Below, in pieces: positions 41,007-49,320 of a DNA stretch of 64,000 nt. The number at the start of each line of letters is the position of its first letter. Position 1 is the stretch's first letter. The DNA is from Bacillota bacterium (GTDB taxonomy: Bacteria > Bacillota > Clostridia > Christensenellales > UMGS416), in the NCBI GenBank assembly GCA_023435705.1, contig JAEYRH010000016.1, positions 434,001-498,000 of the forward strand. The letters are read 5' to 3'. The translations under genes and the position numbers were made by a program. A model generated the notes under the pieces. The model did not search any database. It worked only from the letters and a program-made list of their open reading frames with translations, and was not told the DNA's origin.

Positions 41007-43847
41007 TTAATCCTCCCCAAGCTTGATGGCCTGCGAAACCTTGATTCGCTTCACCAGGATGCCCAGCATCGCAAAACCGGCGGCCAGCATGCCGCCCACT
41101 ACGGTGTATAGCCTGTAATAATCTGTGCGGCTGGCAATCACGGTAAACGGCGGTACCTGCTCGGCGGCGCCATAGACCAGCCCAAGCAGGGGCACGAAGA
41201 GGCTGCTCATCACGCCCCCGATGATCAAGCCCATCAGAATGGCCGCGCCAGATATCATGATCTGCTCAAACACCAGCATCAACATGACCTTTGCTGCGCT
41301 CATTCCCATCGCGCGCAGCACGCCGAACTGCAAGGTGCGCGCCTGGATCGACAGTATCCAGTAGATGAAGAAACCGATCATGCTGATGGCCAATGTGACA
41401 ATAAACCCAAGGGTCATCGCTCCATTGGTGCCTTGCAAGAGAGCGTCGTTCTTTTTCTCCACAATCTCCTGTCTGGCATCTTCAACCCACTTGAGATCCA
41501 TCTGCTTGGCTTCAATGTCGTGATAGATCTGCTTGGTTGTGGCAGTCTGGGTTTTCTTGTACCAGATCTGATAAGGTTCTTTGGAGGTGCTTGCCTGCAC
41601 GTAATTCAAGTTTGCGATGATGAAATTCTTACTTTCGCTCTCATAAGGGTTGAGGCCCGGCCAATACTCCACCGATGCGTAGACCACCCCATCGACCTCA
41701 TCCTGATTGCCCCATCGGAAGGTGATCGGATCGCCCACCTTCAACTTGAGCTCTTCCATCAGTGCCTGTGATATCAGCACTGCATTGGGGGAATGGCTCA
41801 GCAGGTTCAGGTATTTGTTGAAATGATGATCCAGCAGGTCTGGTTTGCTCCAGGCCACAAGGCCAAACTCGTTTGGCACAATTGCCATCAGCTTGCCAGC
41901 ACGCTGCGTCCGGTCAGCACCATAAACACTCACAGTACCATTGGGTATAAACACTCTTGCTGCAGCCTGTGTGCCGTCAAGCTTGGAATAGATGCTGAAA
42001 TCCGGCTCCTGATAAGTGATCACTTGTGATGCACTGGCAGTATCCGCAGATGGCATTCCTGAAGGCGTGGCAGGCGCAGTGTTAATAATCTCATTGCTTG
42101 ACCACTCCATTTGCAGCGTCAAGTCGGCTCCATATTGGTAGCTGACCTTATCCACAATATTTTGGTTGATCGTCCGCGCCGCGTTTGCATTGAAAACACC
42201 GATGGAGATCGTCAGGATCAGGAACAGCATCAGGAACTGCTCCCGCCCGCCGGACCGGCCCACCTGAATAAAGGATGAATAGACAACCGGCGTCCAGAAC
42301 CGTTTGCCTGCCCACGAAACCAGGCGGATCACCAGCGGATAGATGCGAAGGAACAACAGGCCGGCGCCTATGACAAATGCGGTGGATATGATGAACAGAA
42401 ATGGATCCACCGGCACAGACATGCCTTCCGCCGCAGTAACCAAAATGGTTTTCTGCCGGATGTTGTATTGATACAAACCGTATAGGGATACACCAAGCAG
42501 GATGATATCAAGAAACATTTTCTGCCAGAGCGGCGCGTTCCAGCGGCGGGCTTTCTTTTGCTTGTGCTCCACAATGGACGTTCTGGTCGCACGGATCGCC
42601 GGTATCATCATCATCAGGATGGAAAATGCTGCCGCGTATACGGCATACAGCACCGTGTTGAAGTCCATTTGGAGGGGAAGCGCCGTGCGTGACACAAACT
42701 CAAGGAATCCGTTTGCAGCGCCAAGCACACGACAAATGAAAAACGCCACAAAAGGACCCAGCGCAACCGATATGCCGCTCAGGATGACGCTTTGCAGCAA
42801 ATAGCTGCCAAAAACCTGCATTCCCGACGCGCCGCGGCTTCTCATCACCGCAATCTCATTGCGGTCATTCTCAATGATAAGCTGACTGACCATGAAAATA
42901 TAGAACGCCAGCATCATCAGGATTGGAACCTGCAACACCCAAAGCGTGATCCGGAGCTGATCCGATCTGGCGGCATATTGCTCCAGGATCGGCTTGGCCG
43001 GAAACTGCCATTGTGTGCCGGCATACTTGGTGAAAAACTTCTTCTGCTGCTCAAGCAATTGGCTGAATTCCTTCAAATCCGCCACTTTCAGCTTGGTATA
43101 ATCCATCGCATAATACCAGTATGCGGTCACGATCGCATGGTTTTTCCGCACCACATCCTGATCCATCAGGTTATAATCCATCAACAGGGCTGTATCATAG
43201 ACGCCCGACCCATCGCTCCACCAGATATCCGCCACCGCAGGGCGGCGATAGAGGCCCACCACCTTCACACGGATCTCATCCATCTGTTTGGTCTCGTCTC
43301 TCAGAACTAGAGTCTCGTCCAAAACGATGTTCATCGAGTTTTTCTGCGCAGTCTCGGTAGCCAGAACTTCATAGACGCCATCCACTGGCAGGGCAGCCGG
43401 CATCCGGCCCGCAACTATCTCAATATGCTTGTCATAATCAGTCACGCCATACAGCTTGCAATACACCCTGGAGGGTTTCTCCTCCTTCTGGACTTCAGGC
43501 ACAAACGTCATATAGTCCATTCCAAGGCGCTTTACCTTGAGGTACGGCAAGCCAAGTTTGTTCACCATGCCGTCGGTTTGCCCGTCAAACCATCCATATG
43601 TGCTCACACGGCTGTTGCCGTCTCCAGAATAGAAGGTGAATGTATTCAGGTCCATGATGTAGCGCCCGGGGTATTTCCCGGTATCAAGCTGATACTTCTC
43701 CAGATCTTTGGTGAGCATGCGCTGCAGGATCCCGCCGGTATACAGCGGGATGCTGCTGACCATCGCAACAGCCAGCACAGAACCGATCAGCAAACAGCCC
43801 ATCAGCCATTTGTTGTTGACAATTTTTTTGAGCACCAAAAAGAACAA
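41007..43847 (-). CDS. Large FtsX-domain ABC permease (MacB-like)
   Basis: 946 aa. An N-terminal membrane helix (about 15-38) and a large extracytoplasmic domain precede a first FtsX-type three-helix block (about 310-430) and a pair of further helices (about 450-520). A second extracytoplasmic domain then leads to a second FtsX block at the C-terminus (about 815-940). The duplicated layout means that one chain can supply both halves of the permease. It is translated just before the two ATPases and follows the adaptor lipoprotein gene by 30 bases. No signal peptide cleavage is expected. Confidence 0.88.
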   Translation of the reverse strand: MFFLVLKKIVNNKWLMGCLLIGSVLAVAMVSSIPLYTGGILQRMLTKDLEKYQLDTGKYPGRYIMDLNTFTFYSGDGNSRVSTYGWFDGQTDGMVNKLGLPYLKVKRLGMDYMTFVPEVQKEEKPSRVYCKLYGVTDYDKHIEIVAGRMPAALPVDGVYEVLATETAQKNSMNIVLDETLVLRDETKQMDEIRVKVVGLYRRPAVADIWWSDGSGVYDTALLMDYNLMDQDVVRKNHAIVTAYWYYAMDYTKLKVADLKEFSQLLEQQKKFFTKYAGTQWQFPAKPILEQYAARSDQLRITLWVLQVPILMMLAFYIFMVSQLIIENDRNEIAVMRSRGASGMQVFGSYLLQSVILSGISVALGPFVAFFICRVLGAANGFLEFVSRTALPLQMDFNTVLYAVYAAAFSILMMMIPAIRATRTSIVEHKQKKARRWNAPLWQKMFLDIILLGVSLYGLYQYNIRQKTILVTAAEGMSVPVDPFLFIISTAFVIGAGLLFLRIYPLVIRLVSWAGKRFWTPVVYSSFIQVGRSGGREQFLMLFLILTISIGVFNANAARTINQNIVDKVSYQYGADLTLQMEWSSNEIINTAPATPSGMPSADTASASQVITYQEPDFSIYSKLDGTQAAARVFIPNGTVSVYGADRTQRAGKLMAIVPNEFGLVAWSKPDLLDHHFNKYLNLLSHSPNAVLISQALMEELKLKVGDPITFRWGNQDEVDGVVYASVEYWPGLNPYESESKNFIIANLNYVQASTSKEPYQIWYKKTQTATTKQIYHDIEAKQMDLKWVEDARQEIVEKKNDALLQGTNGAMTLGFIVTLAISMIGFFIYWILSIQARTLQFGVLRAMGMSAAKVMLMLVFEQIMISGAAILMGLIIGGVMSSLFVPLLGLVYGAAEQVPPFTVIASRTDYYRLYTVVGGMLAAGFAMLGILVKRIKVSQAIKLGED

Positions 43848-43877
43848 GACGAGCCCCCCTCACAGAAGCCAGAGTTG

Positions 43878-44909
43878 TCAGCGAACGATGACCTTTTCGC
43901 CTTCCTCCAGGCCGCTTATAATCTCCACCTCTGTGGCGGTTTCCAATCCGGTTTGTATGTCTTTCTCCACCTTGACGCCATCCACAAGCACCTGAACATA
44001 TTTGCGCTGCAGATAAGTTCTGACAACGCTCCGCGGTATCTTCAGAACGTTTTGTCTTTCCCCCAGGATCAAGACGAGCTTTGCCTCTTGGCCCACCTTG
44101 GTATTGGCCAGGAACTCATCCGGCACTTTGATAAACAGCATCTTATTAAGCTTCTCGTCATCATACTTATCCCGTTCGAAGGGTGTGGATACCACCTCAC
44201 CCTCCGTTGTGCTTTTATCGGAAACCAAAGTCACTTGAACCTTCATGCCAATTTGAAAGTAGGGCCTATTCAAGTCATCCATATACGTCAGCATCTTGAC
44301 GCTTTGGTCCGCAACACGCACCAAAGTAGTGTATGCATCCACATAACTGCCTTGATGGGCATAAGTCACATATACCACAGACCCGTCTATCGGGGCTCTC
44401 AATGTGGCATTCTCAATCTGATCTTTTAGGTGCTTCACTTCAAGCCGTTGGATCTGCAGATCGATCTCAGCATTTTTCAGAGGCGTCTTGTCTCGCGCTC
44501 TCTTCATCTGTTTTTCCATGGATGAGTAGCTATTCTCCATTTGCTTGAGCCTCAACTGGGCAATGGATAGCTGGTAATTGAGATCATCCACATTCAGTTG
44601 GATCAACACATCACCCTTTTTGACTGTGTCACCCAGTTTCACGTTGGTGCTTTTGATGCGGCCGCCGCCAGCTGTGAAGTAAATATCCACAAGCTTGACA
44701 CTTTCCAACTTGCCAACACCCTGAACGGAATTGACAAGATTGCCCCTGGCCACATCAACAGTGGTATAGTCCACATCTCTGGGGACCACCAGAGGCGGCG
44801 CCAAGGGCTCCTCTTCCGCAGGTAGAATGTATTGGCAGCCGGAGGCCAGAATCATGAGCAGCATGGCGATACAAAGAGATAGAAACTTGATCGGGCGGCT
44901 TGCGTTCAT
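43878..44909 (-). CDS. Membrane-fusion/adaptor lipoprotein (HlyD/RND-adaptor family) of the exporter
   Basis: About 343 aa. The signal peptide ends in lipobox ASGC (Cys about 25), so it is anchored outside the membrane. A lipoyl/barrel-sandwich half (KLGDTVKKGDVLIQLNVDDL) leads to a coiled-coil hairpin (about 115-165), the second lipoyl half (ATLRAPIDGSVVYV) and C-terminal beta-barrel domains (ETATEVEIISGLEEGEKVIV). The ATG at 44909 has GGGG 11 bases upstream; an alternative TTG start lies at 44930. First gene of the four-gene operon. In a Gram-positive-type cell it would guide substrate away from the permease. Confidence 0.88.
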   Translation of the reverse strand: MNASRPIKFLSLCIAMLLMILASGCQYILPAEEEPLAPPLVVPRDVDYTTVDVARGNLVNSVQGVGKLESVKLVDIYFTAGGGRIKSTNVKLGDTVKKGDVLIQLNVDDLNYQLSIAQLRLKQMENSYSSMEKQMKRARDKTPLKNAEIDLQIQRLEVKHLKDQIENATLRAPIDGSVVYVTYAHQGSYVDAYTTLVRVADQSVKMLTYMDDLNRPYFQIGMKVQVTLVSDKSTTEGEVVSTPFERDKYDDEKLNKMLFIKVPDEFLANTKVGQEAKLVLILGERQNVLKIPRSVVRTYLQRKYVQVLVDGVKVEKDIQTGLETATEVEIISGLEEGEKVIVR

Positions 44910-44959
44910 ATGTGGGCAATCCCCTTTCAAAAATGGTCAGCACGAAGCAATTCCAACAG

Positions 44960-44988
44960 ATTATAAGCCATCTAACTAAATATCTCAA
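44960..44988 (-). promoter_or_regulatory. Promoter of the MacB-like exporter operon
   Basis: Minus strand TTGAGA (44988-44983), a 17-base spacer and a perfect TATAAT (44965-44960), ending about 50 bases before the adaptor ATG. Confidence 0.65.
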
Positions 44989-45002
44989 CAGAAATATGTC
45001 AA
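44978..45002 (-). repeat. Direct repeat TTGAnATATTT at the exporter promoter
   Basis: Two copies, TTGACATATTT (45002-44992) and TTGAGATATTT (44988-44978), 14 bases apart. The second copy contains the -35 of the exporter promoter. It may be a regulator-binding site. Confidence 0.35.
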
Positions 45003-45031
45003 TCGCACTAAACTATAGAATTCTGTCTGTG

Positions 45032-45871
45032 TTATTTGTTCCGGTCAAATTTCTGCAGGTTGTAATAACCAAAGAAAAGCATCTCTGTCAACCATGTAGG
45101 CATCAGCATCTTGAGCGGCAAAAGGTTTTCCGCTGATCGAAACACATTGTAGCGGATTTTTGGCTTCCTGCTCATGAGTATGCGATATACCTTTTTCGCT
45201 ACCACAACAGGATCCGCACCATTTGCTTCATCATGGTCAATCTTTTCGGTGACTGTTTTAAAGTCCTCCAAGTATTCCGATGACGGCAAGACGGCATTCT
45301 TTGCCCGGCGGCGATAATTCTGGGAGCCCGATCTGCAATCCCCTGGTTCAACAACCACCACATTGATGCCTTTGTTTTTCACTTCCCAGCGCAAAACCTC
45401 TGAAAAGCCCTCTATCGCAAACTTGGATCCGCAATAGGCACTTTGAAACGGGATGCCGATGATGCCGCCGCCAGAGCTGAAATTCAGTATCAAGCCATCT
45501 CCCTGAGCCCTCATTTGCGGCAGAACCTGTTTGCACATCCGAATTGCGCCAAACAGATTGGTATCAAAAACTTCGCGGTATTCCTCCATCGTCAGGTCCT
45601 CCACGGACCCAAGCGTGATCACAGCTGCGCAATTCACCAGCGCATCGATTCTGCCCTGCTCGCGGATCACCCGCTCGACAAGTTGCGAAGCGCTGTCCTG
45701 GCTGGCTACATCCAAATAAACCCTGTGCAGTTGCCCGCCTGCGGTCTCCACTGACTCCTGCTTGTAGGAGCGGGCGCCGGCGTAAACGATACAACCCTTT
45801 TCACACAGATATTTCGCGGTGGCAAGGCCCAACCCAGAAGACGCGCCAGACACCAACACAACCTTACCCAA
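45032..45871 (-). CDS. Short-chain dehydrogenase/reductase (SDR)
   Basis: 279 aa, classical SDR. The cofactor loop is SGASSGLG (residues 8-15), NCAA follows, and the catalytic Tyr146-x3-Lys150 sits in YCGSK, preceded by the Ser block NFSSGGG. An Arg-containing loop after the second strand (AGARSYK) suggests NADPH. The start is a TTG at 45871 with GGAGG seven bases upstream; the open frame extends over 100 bases further without an SD. The C-terminal 40 residues contain a hydrophobic stretch (LKMLMPTWLTEMLFFGYY) that could associate with membrane, as in 3-ketosphinganine reductases. It is divergent from the SPT-like gene. Confidence 0.85.
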   Translation of the reverse strand: MGKVVLVSGASSGLGLATAKYLCEKGCIVYAGARSYKQESVETAGGQLHRVYLDVASQDSASQLVERVIREQGRIDALVNCAAVITLGSVEDLTMEEYREVFDTNLFGAIRMCKQVLPQMRAQGDGLILNFSSGGGIIGIPFQSAYCGSKFAIEGFSEVLRWEVKNKGINVVVVEPGDCRSGSQNYRRRAKNAVLPSSEYLEDFKTVTEKIDHDEANGADPVVVAKKVYRILMSRKPKIRYNVFRSAENLLPLKMLMPTWLTEMLFFGYYNLQKFDRNK

Positions 45872-45977
45872 TGTAACCCCTCCGCATCCAGCCTGAATAC
45901 AGCAGACACCTTCGCAGTCTGCGCGCTCATACCACACTGTTGCTGCAATGTGCCAGCATCCGATGTGTTCCAACAGA

Positions 45978-45992
45978 TTATTCGAAAATCAT
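45978..45992 (-). other. Four-codon open frame with a perfect SD in the SDR leader
   Basis: ATG ATT TTC GAA TAA at 45992-45978 is preceded by AAAGGAG (46001-45995). It lies about 107 bases before the SDR start. It may be a leader peptide or a remnant of an older start. Confidence 0.25.
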
Positions 45993-46098
45993 ATCTCCTT
46001 TCTTATGCAAATGCAAGACGCCATCGTCTGTTATAGAAACATAGCACATTTTCTGGTAATACTAAAAAACCGGCAGATATGCTCAGAAGCTAAAAATA

Positions 46099-46107
46099 TG
46101 GTATAAT
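46099..46107 (+). promoter_or_regulatory. Extended -10 promoter of the SPT-like gene
   Basis: TGG-TATAAT (TATAAT at 46102-46107), a perfect extended -10 with a weak -35. The rest of the divergent intergenic region (45872-46150) shows no other gene. Confidence 0.5.
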
Positions 46108-46150
46108 TGCACAACACGCAATCATAAATCATTTTTTCAGGAGGAATACC

Positions 46151-47326
46151 ATGGATATCTTCGAAAGATGCAACAATTTCACCGACGCAAGGGAGTCGAT
46201 GAAATCGGGTCTCTATCCCTATTTTCATGCACTGCAAACAGCACAGGACACAGAAGTGACCATTGATGGGCGCCGCATCATCATGATCGGTTCCAACAAT
46301 TATATGGGCCTTACTTCCGATCCCAGGACAATCCAGGCAGCCAAGGACGCCCTTGACCAATATGGCACTGGATGCTCCGGGTCCCGGTTTCTGAACGGCA
46401 CTCTCGTGCTGCACGAGCAGCTTGAACAAGAGCTTGCCGATTTCTTCCACAAAGAAGCTGCTCTCACATACAGCACCGGGTTCCAAACAAACCTGGGCAT
46501 CATCTCCTCCATCATCGGCTGGCATGATTACATCATCAACGATGAGGAAAACCACGCCAGCATCGTGGATGCCTGCAAGCTGAGTTTTGCCAAGCGCACT
46601 GTGAAATACCGCCACAATGACATGCAAGATCTGGAGGAAACACTGGCACGGCTGCCGGCAGACGCAGGCAAGCTGATTGTAGTCGATGGCGTGTTCAGCA
46701 TGAGCGGCGACCTGGCAAACCTGCCGGTCATTGTGGAACTGAAGAAAAAGTATAACGCCCGCCTGATGGTGGATGATGCTCATGGCGTGGGCATGGTGGG
46801 CGACTGCGGCAGAGGCACGGCCAACCACTTTGGCCTGGAGGATGAGGTGGATATTATTATGACCACATTCTCCAAGAGCCTGGCCTCGCTGGGCGGTTGT
46901 ATCGCGGCCTCAGAGCCAGTGATCCATTATGTCAAACACAAATCACGCCCGTTTATCTTCAGTGCCTCCATCCCTCCGGCCAACGCCGCCGCAGCGCTGG
47001 AAGCCCTGCGCATCATCCGCAGCGAGCCGCAGCGCCAGAAGGCCTTGATTGACATCGCCAATTACATGCGTGGCAAACTGAAGGATGCCGGTATCCCCAT
47101 CATCGACGGTGACACGGCCATCATCCCGGTTTACACCTATGACATGGTGCGCACGTTTATGATCACCAAGATGCTGTTTGAGGAAGGCGTTTATGTGAAC
47201 CCGGTCATCCCACCGGCTGTCCCCGAAGGCCAGTGCATGCTGCGCACCAGCTATACGGCCACCCATACCAAAGAGCAGATGGACACAGCGGTGGAGGCAT
47301 TCAAGAGGGTGTTTTCCAAAATTTAG
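46151..47326 (+). CDS. Alpha-oxoamine synthase, serine palmitoyltransferase-like
   Basis: 391-aa PLP enzyme of the AOS family (SPT, BioF, Kbl). The PLP lysine is Lys242 in TTFSKSLASLGG; His135 (NHAS) stacks on PLP, and Asp209-His211 (DDAHGVG) contact it. The stretches GSNNYMGL, GTGCSGSRFLNGTL, TFSKSLASLGG, FIFSASIPPANAA, GVYVNPVIPPAVP and ATHT follow the pattern of Bacteroides-type serine palmitoyltransferases more closely than BioF (TLGKA) or Kbl. It would condense an acyl-CoA or acyl-ACP with serine or another amino acid. AGGAGG lies six bases before the ATG. A divergent SDR could be the matching ketoreductase. Kbl-like activity cannot be excluded. Confidence 0.8.
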   Translation: MDIFERCNNFTDARESMKSGLYPYFHALQTAQDTEVTIDGRRIIMIGSNNYMGLTSDPRTIQAAKDALDQYGTGCSGSRFLNGTLVLHEQLEQELADFFHKEAALTYSTGFQTNLGIISSIIGWHDYIINDEENHASIVDACKLSFAKRTVKYRHNDMQDLEETLARLPADAGKLIVVDGVFSMSGDLANLPVIVELKKKYNARLMVDDAHGVGMVGDCGRGTANHFGLEDEVDIIMTTFSKSLASLGGCIAASEPVIHYVKHKSRPFIFSASIPPANAAAALEALRIIRSEPQRQKALIDIANYMRGKLKDAGIPIIDGDTAIIPVYTYDMVRTFMITKMLFEEGVYVNPVIPPAVPEGQCMLRTSYTATHTKEQMDTAVEAFKRVFSKI

Positions 47327-47344
47327 AGCCAATCATTGTTTCTC

Positions 47345-47373
47345 GCCTCCCCCTACTCTGGGGGAGGCTTTTT
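47345..47373 (+). terminator. Rho-independent terminator after the SPT-like gene
   Basis: Perfect 9-bp stem GCCTCCCCC / GGGGGAGGC with loop TACTCT and TTTTT (47369-47373). Confidence 0.92.
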
Positions 47374-47465
47374 CTTAATATTCACAGATACCTGTTACAT
47401 CAATGCGAAACCTGGGTATCAATCAAACGGATGGCAGTATGGCTAAATAGTTAGAGGTGGCAGTA

Positions 47466-48701
47466 ATGATGGATTTGTATGTTGCCCGTCAGCCCGTATT
47501 TGACAGAGACAGGAATTTGGTCGGATATGAGCTTCTGCATAGAGAATCTGAAAAAACCAACGAATACAGCTCGGCAGACGGTGAGTATGCAACATCCAGA
47601 GTCATTACCTCGGCCTTTCTGTCTATGGGGCTCGATTCTCTGACAAACGGCAAGCTTGCTTTCATCAACTTTACCGCAGAATTGCTCAAAAGCGGCGTAG
47701 CAAACCTTCTGCCGAAAAACCAGCTTGTCATTGAGATCATGGAGACTGTAGCACCCACAAAAGACATCCTGAACACCTGCCAACAGTTAAAGCAAGACGG
47801 ATACCGCCTTGCACTGGATGAATATGTACTTGATCCGGTATTTGAGCCCATGACAAAGCTGGCCGATATCATCAAGGTGGATTTCCGGCAGCTTTCGTTG
47901 GACGATCAATACCATGCCATTCAGATGAACCAACACAAGGGGATTGAATTTCTCGCTGAAAAGATTGAATCCGAGGAGGAATTCGTCCGTGCAAAGGGCT
48001 TGGGTTATAGTTTGTTTCAAGGTTACTTTTTTGCCTGTCCGGTGATCCTGAAAACAAAGACCCTTGTAGCCAGCAAGTTGGGCTATATCCGCCTGATGCA
48101 AGCAGTAAACAGCGCTGACCCCGACACGCGCGCCATTGTGTCCGCAATCGAAAGCGATGTGAAGCTCTCCATGGAAACGATCAAGTTATCCAATTCTGCG
48201 TATTATGGCAGGCTGCAGAAGATATCCTCAGTGCGACAAGCGGTTGTGGCGCTGGGGCTGGACGGCATCCGGAGGTGGATCTATCTGGCATCCCTCCGCC
48301 GCCTGAGTGCCGGCAAACCGGATGCTTTGGTGACAACCTCAATCATTCGTGCCAAATTCATGGAACTGCTTGGCCCTATGACCGGGCAAGTGGACAAAGG
48401 CTCCGAATATTCCCTCCTTGGGTTATTTTCTCTGCTGGACGCACTCACTGGCTGCCCGTTTGAAGATTTACTGCCCGCAATGAACCTTGATGAGGAAATC
48501 ACCTCGATTCTGACCGGCATGGTCCTGAATACAAATATGGCTCAAGCATTGCGTCTGATCCAGAGCTATGAAAAGGGACAATGGCAGGAGGCAAGCCAGG
48601 CTGCTGCAAAACTTGGGATGACATTGGGGCAGGTTGCCACGGCATACTATGAGTCGTTGAAATGGTATCATGAGCTGGTTAACGCCAGCCATTCGAATTA
48701 A
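47466..48701 (+). CDS. EAL-like/HDOD signalling protein (YuxH type)
   Basis: 411 aa. The N-terminal EAL-like domain (about 1-190) begins with the pattern YVARQPVFDRDRNLVGYELLHR. The usual Glu of EAL is replaced (ELL), so cyclic-di-GMP hydrolysis is unlikely. The C-terminal HDOD domain (about 200-390) lacks the HD metal pair. Such proteins act as binding or scaffold factors in motility and stress signalling. GAGGTG lies six bases before the ATG at 47466. It is a single gene with no linked chemotaxis or diguanylate cyclase gene. Confidence 0.85.
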   Translation: MMDLYVARQPVFDRDRNLVGYELLHRESEKTNEYSSADGEYATSRVITSAFLSMGLDSLTNGKLAFINFTAELLKSGVANLLPKNQLVIEIMETVAPTKDILNTCQQLKQDGYRLALDEYVLDPVFEPMTKLADIIKVDFRQLSLDDQYHAIQMNQHKGIEFLAEKIESEEEFVRAKGLGYSLFQGYFFACPVILKTKTLVASKLGYIRLMQAVNSADPDTRAIVSAIESDVKLSMETIKLSNSAYYGRLQKISSVRQAVVALGLDGIRRWIYLASLRRLSAGKPDALVTTSIIRAKFMELLGPMTGQVDKGSEYSLLGLFSLLDALTGCPFEDLLPAMNLDEEITSILTGMVLNTNMAQALRLIQSYEKGQWQEASQAAAKLGMTLGQVATAYYESLKWYHELVNASHSN

Positions 48702-48782
48702 CCCGCATCTATGTTGTCCGGGGCTTGCCGGGCGTTTAGTTTCCCCCAGTATCGCACAGGATACTTTTGTGAGGTGAGAGCT

Positions 48783-49310
48783 GTGGGAACAAAGGGCCGT
48801 CTAGTATTGGGCTTTATTGCCATTTTTTTGCTCGGATCTGCTTTCCATTTCCTATATGATCTGCTTGGCAAATCTCCAATTGCAGCCATGTTTTTCGCCA
48901 CGAATGAAAGCGTCTGGGAGCACATGAAGCTGCTGAATACGGCGGCACTTCTCTGGATGGCCATCGACTGGCGCATCTCCGGCATCGAAGGCAGAACCAG
49001 GTTCTTTCAAGCCCGGGCATTGTCCCTCCCCCTCTCGCTGCTCATAATCCCGGCTGCATTTTATCTTTTCAAGGAAGCCTTTCAACTGGAGAACGTCATA
49101 TTGAGCATTGCGATTCTGGCAGCATCCTCTTTCTTGTATCAGTGGCTGGCTCAGCGATTGGAGCGAAGCCTCCTGGCATCAAGAGCCAGGCGGGTGCTCG
49201 CAATCCTGGCACTAACCGCGATATTCCTGCTATTTGCTGCATTTACTTTTTACCCACCCCATTTATCTTTGTTTTTGGACACATCCACCGGCAAATATGG
49301 GCCAGGTTAA
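48783..49310 (+). CDS. DUF6512-like membrane protein
   Basis: 175 aa from a GTG start with GAGGTG six bases upstream; the frame is open to 48711 without an SD. Five to six hydrophobic segments are present. The sequence HFLYDLLGKSP...NESVWEHMKLL matches the DUF6512 pattern (H-x-LY, NESVWEHLKL), whose function is unknown. It ends 10 bases before the convergent MFS gene, with no terminator visible. Confidence 0.75.
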   Translation: MGTKGRLVLGFIAIFLLGSAFHFLYDLLGKSPIAAMFFATNESVWEHMKLLNTAALLWMAIDWRISGIEGRTRFFQARALSLPLSLLIIPAAFYLFKEAFQLENVILSIAILAASSFLYQWLAQRLERSLLASRARRVLAILALTAIFLLFAAFTFYPPHLSLFLDTSTGKYGPG

Positions 49311-49320
49311 GTGGCTGTTA

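Noticed and set aside
44960..45002. TTGACA at 45002-44997 as the exporter -35
   Set aside because: It is 31 bases from the TATAAT; TTGAGA at 44988-44983 gives the correct 17-base spacing.
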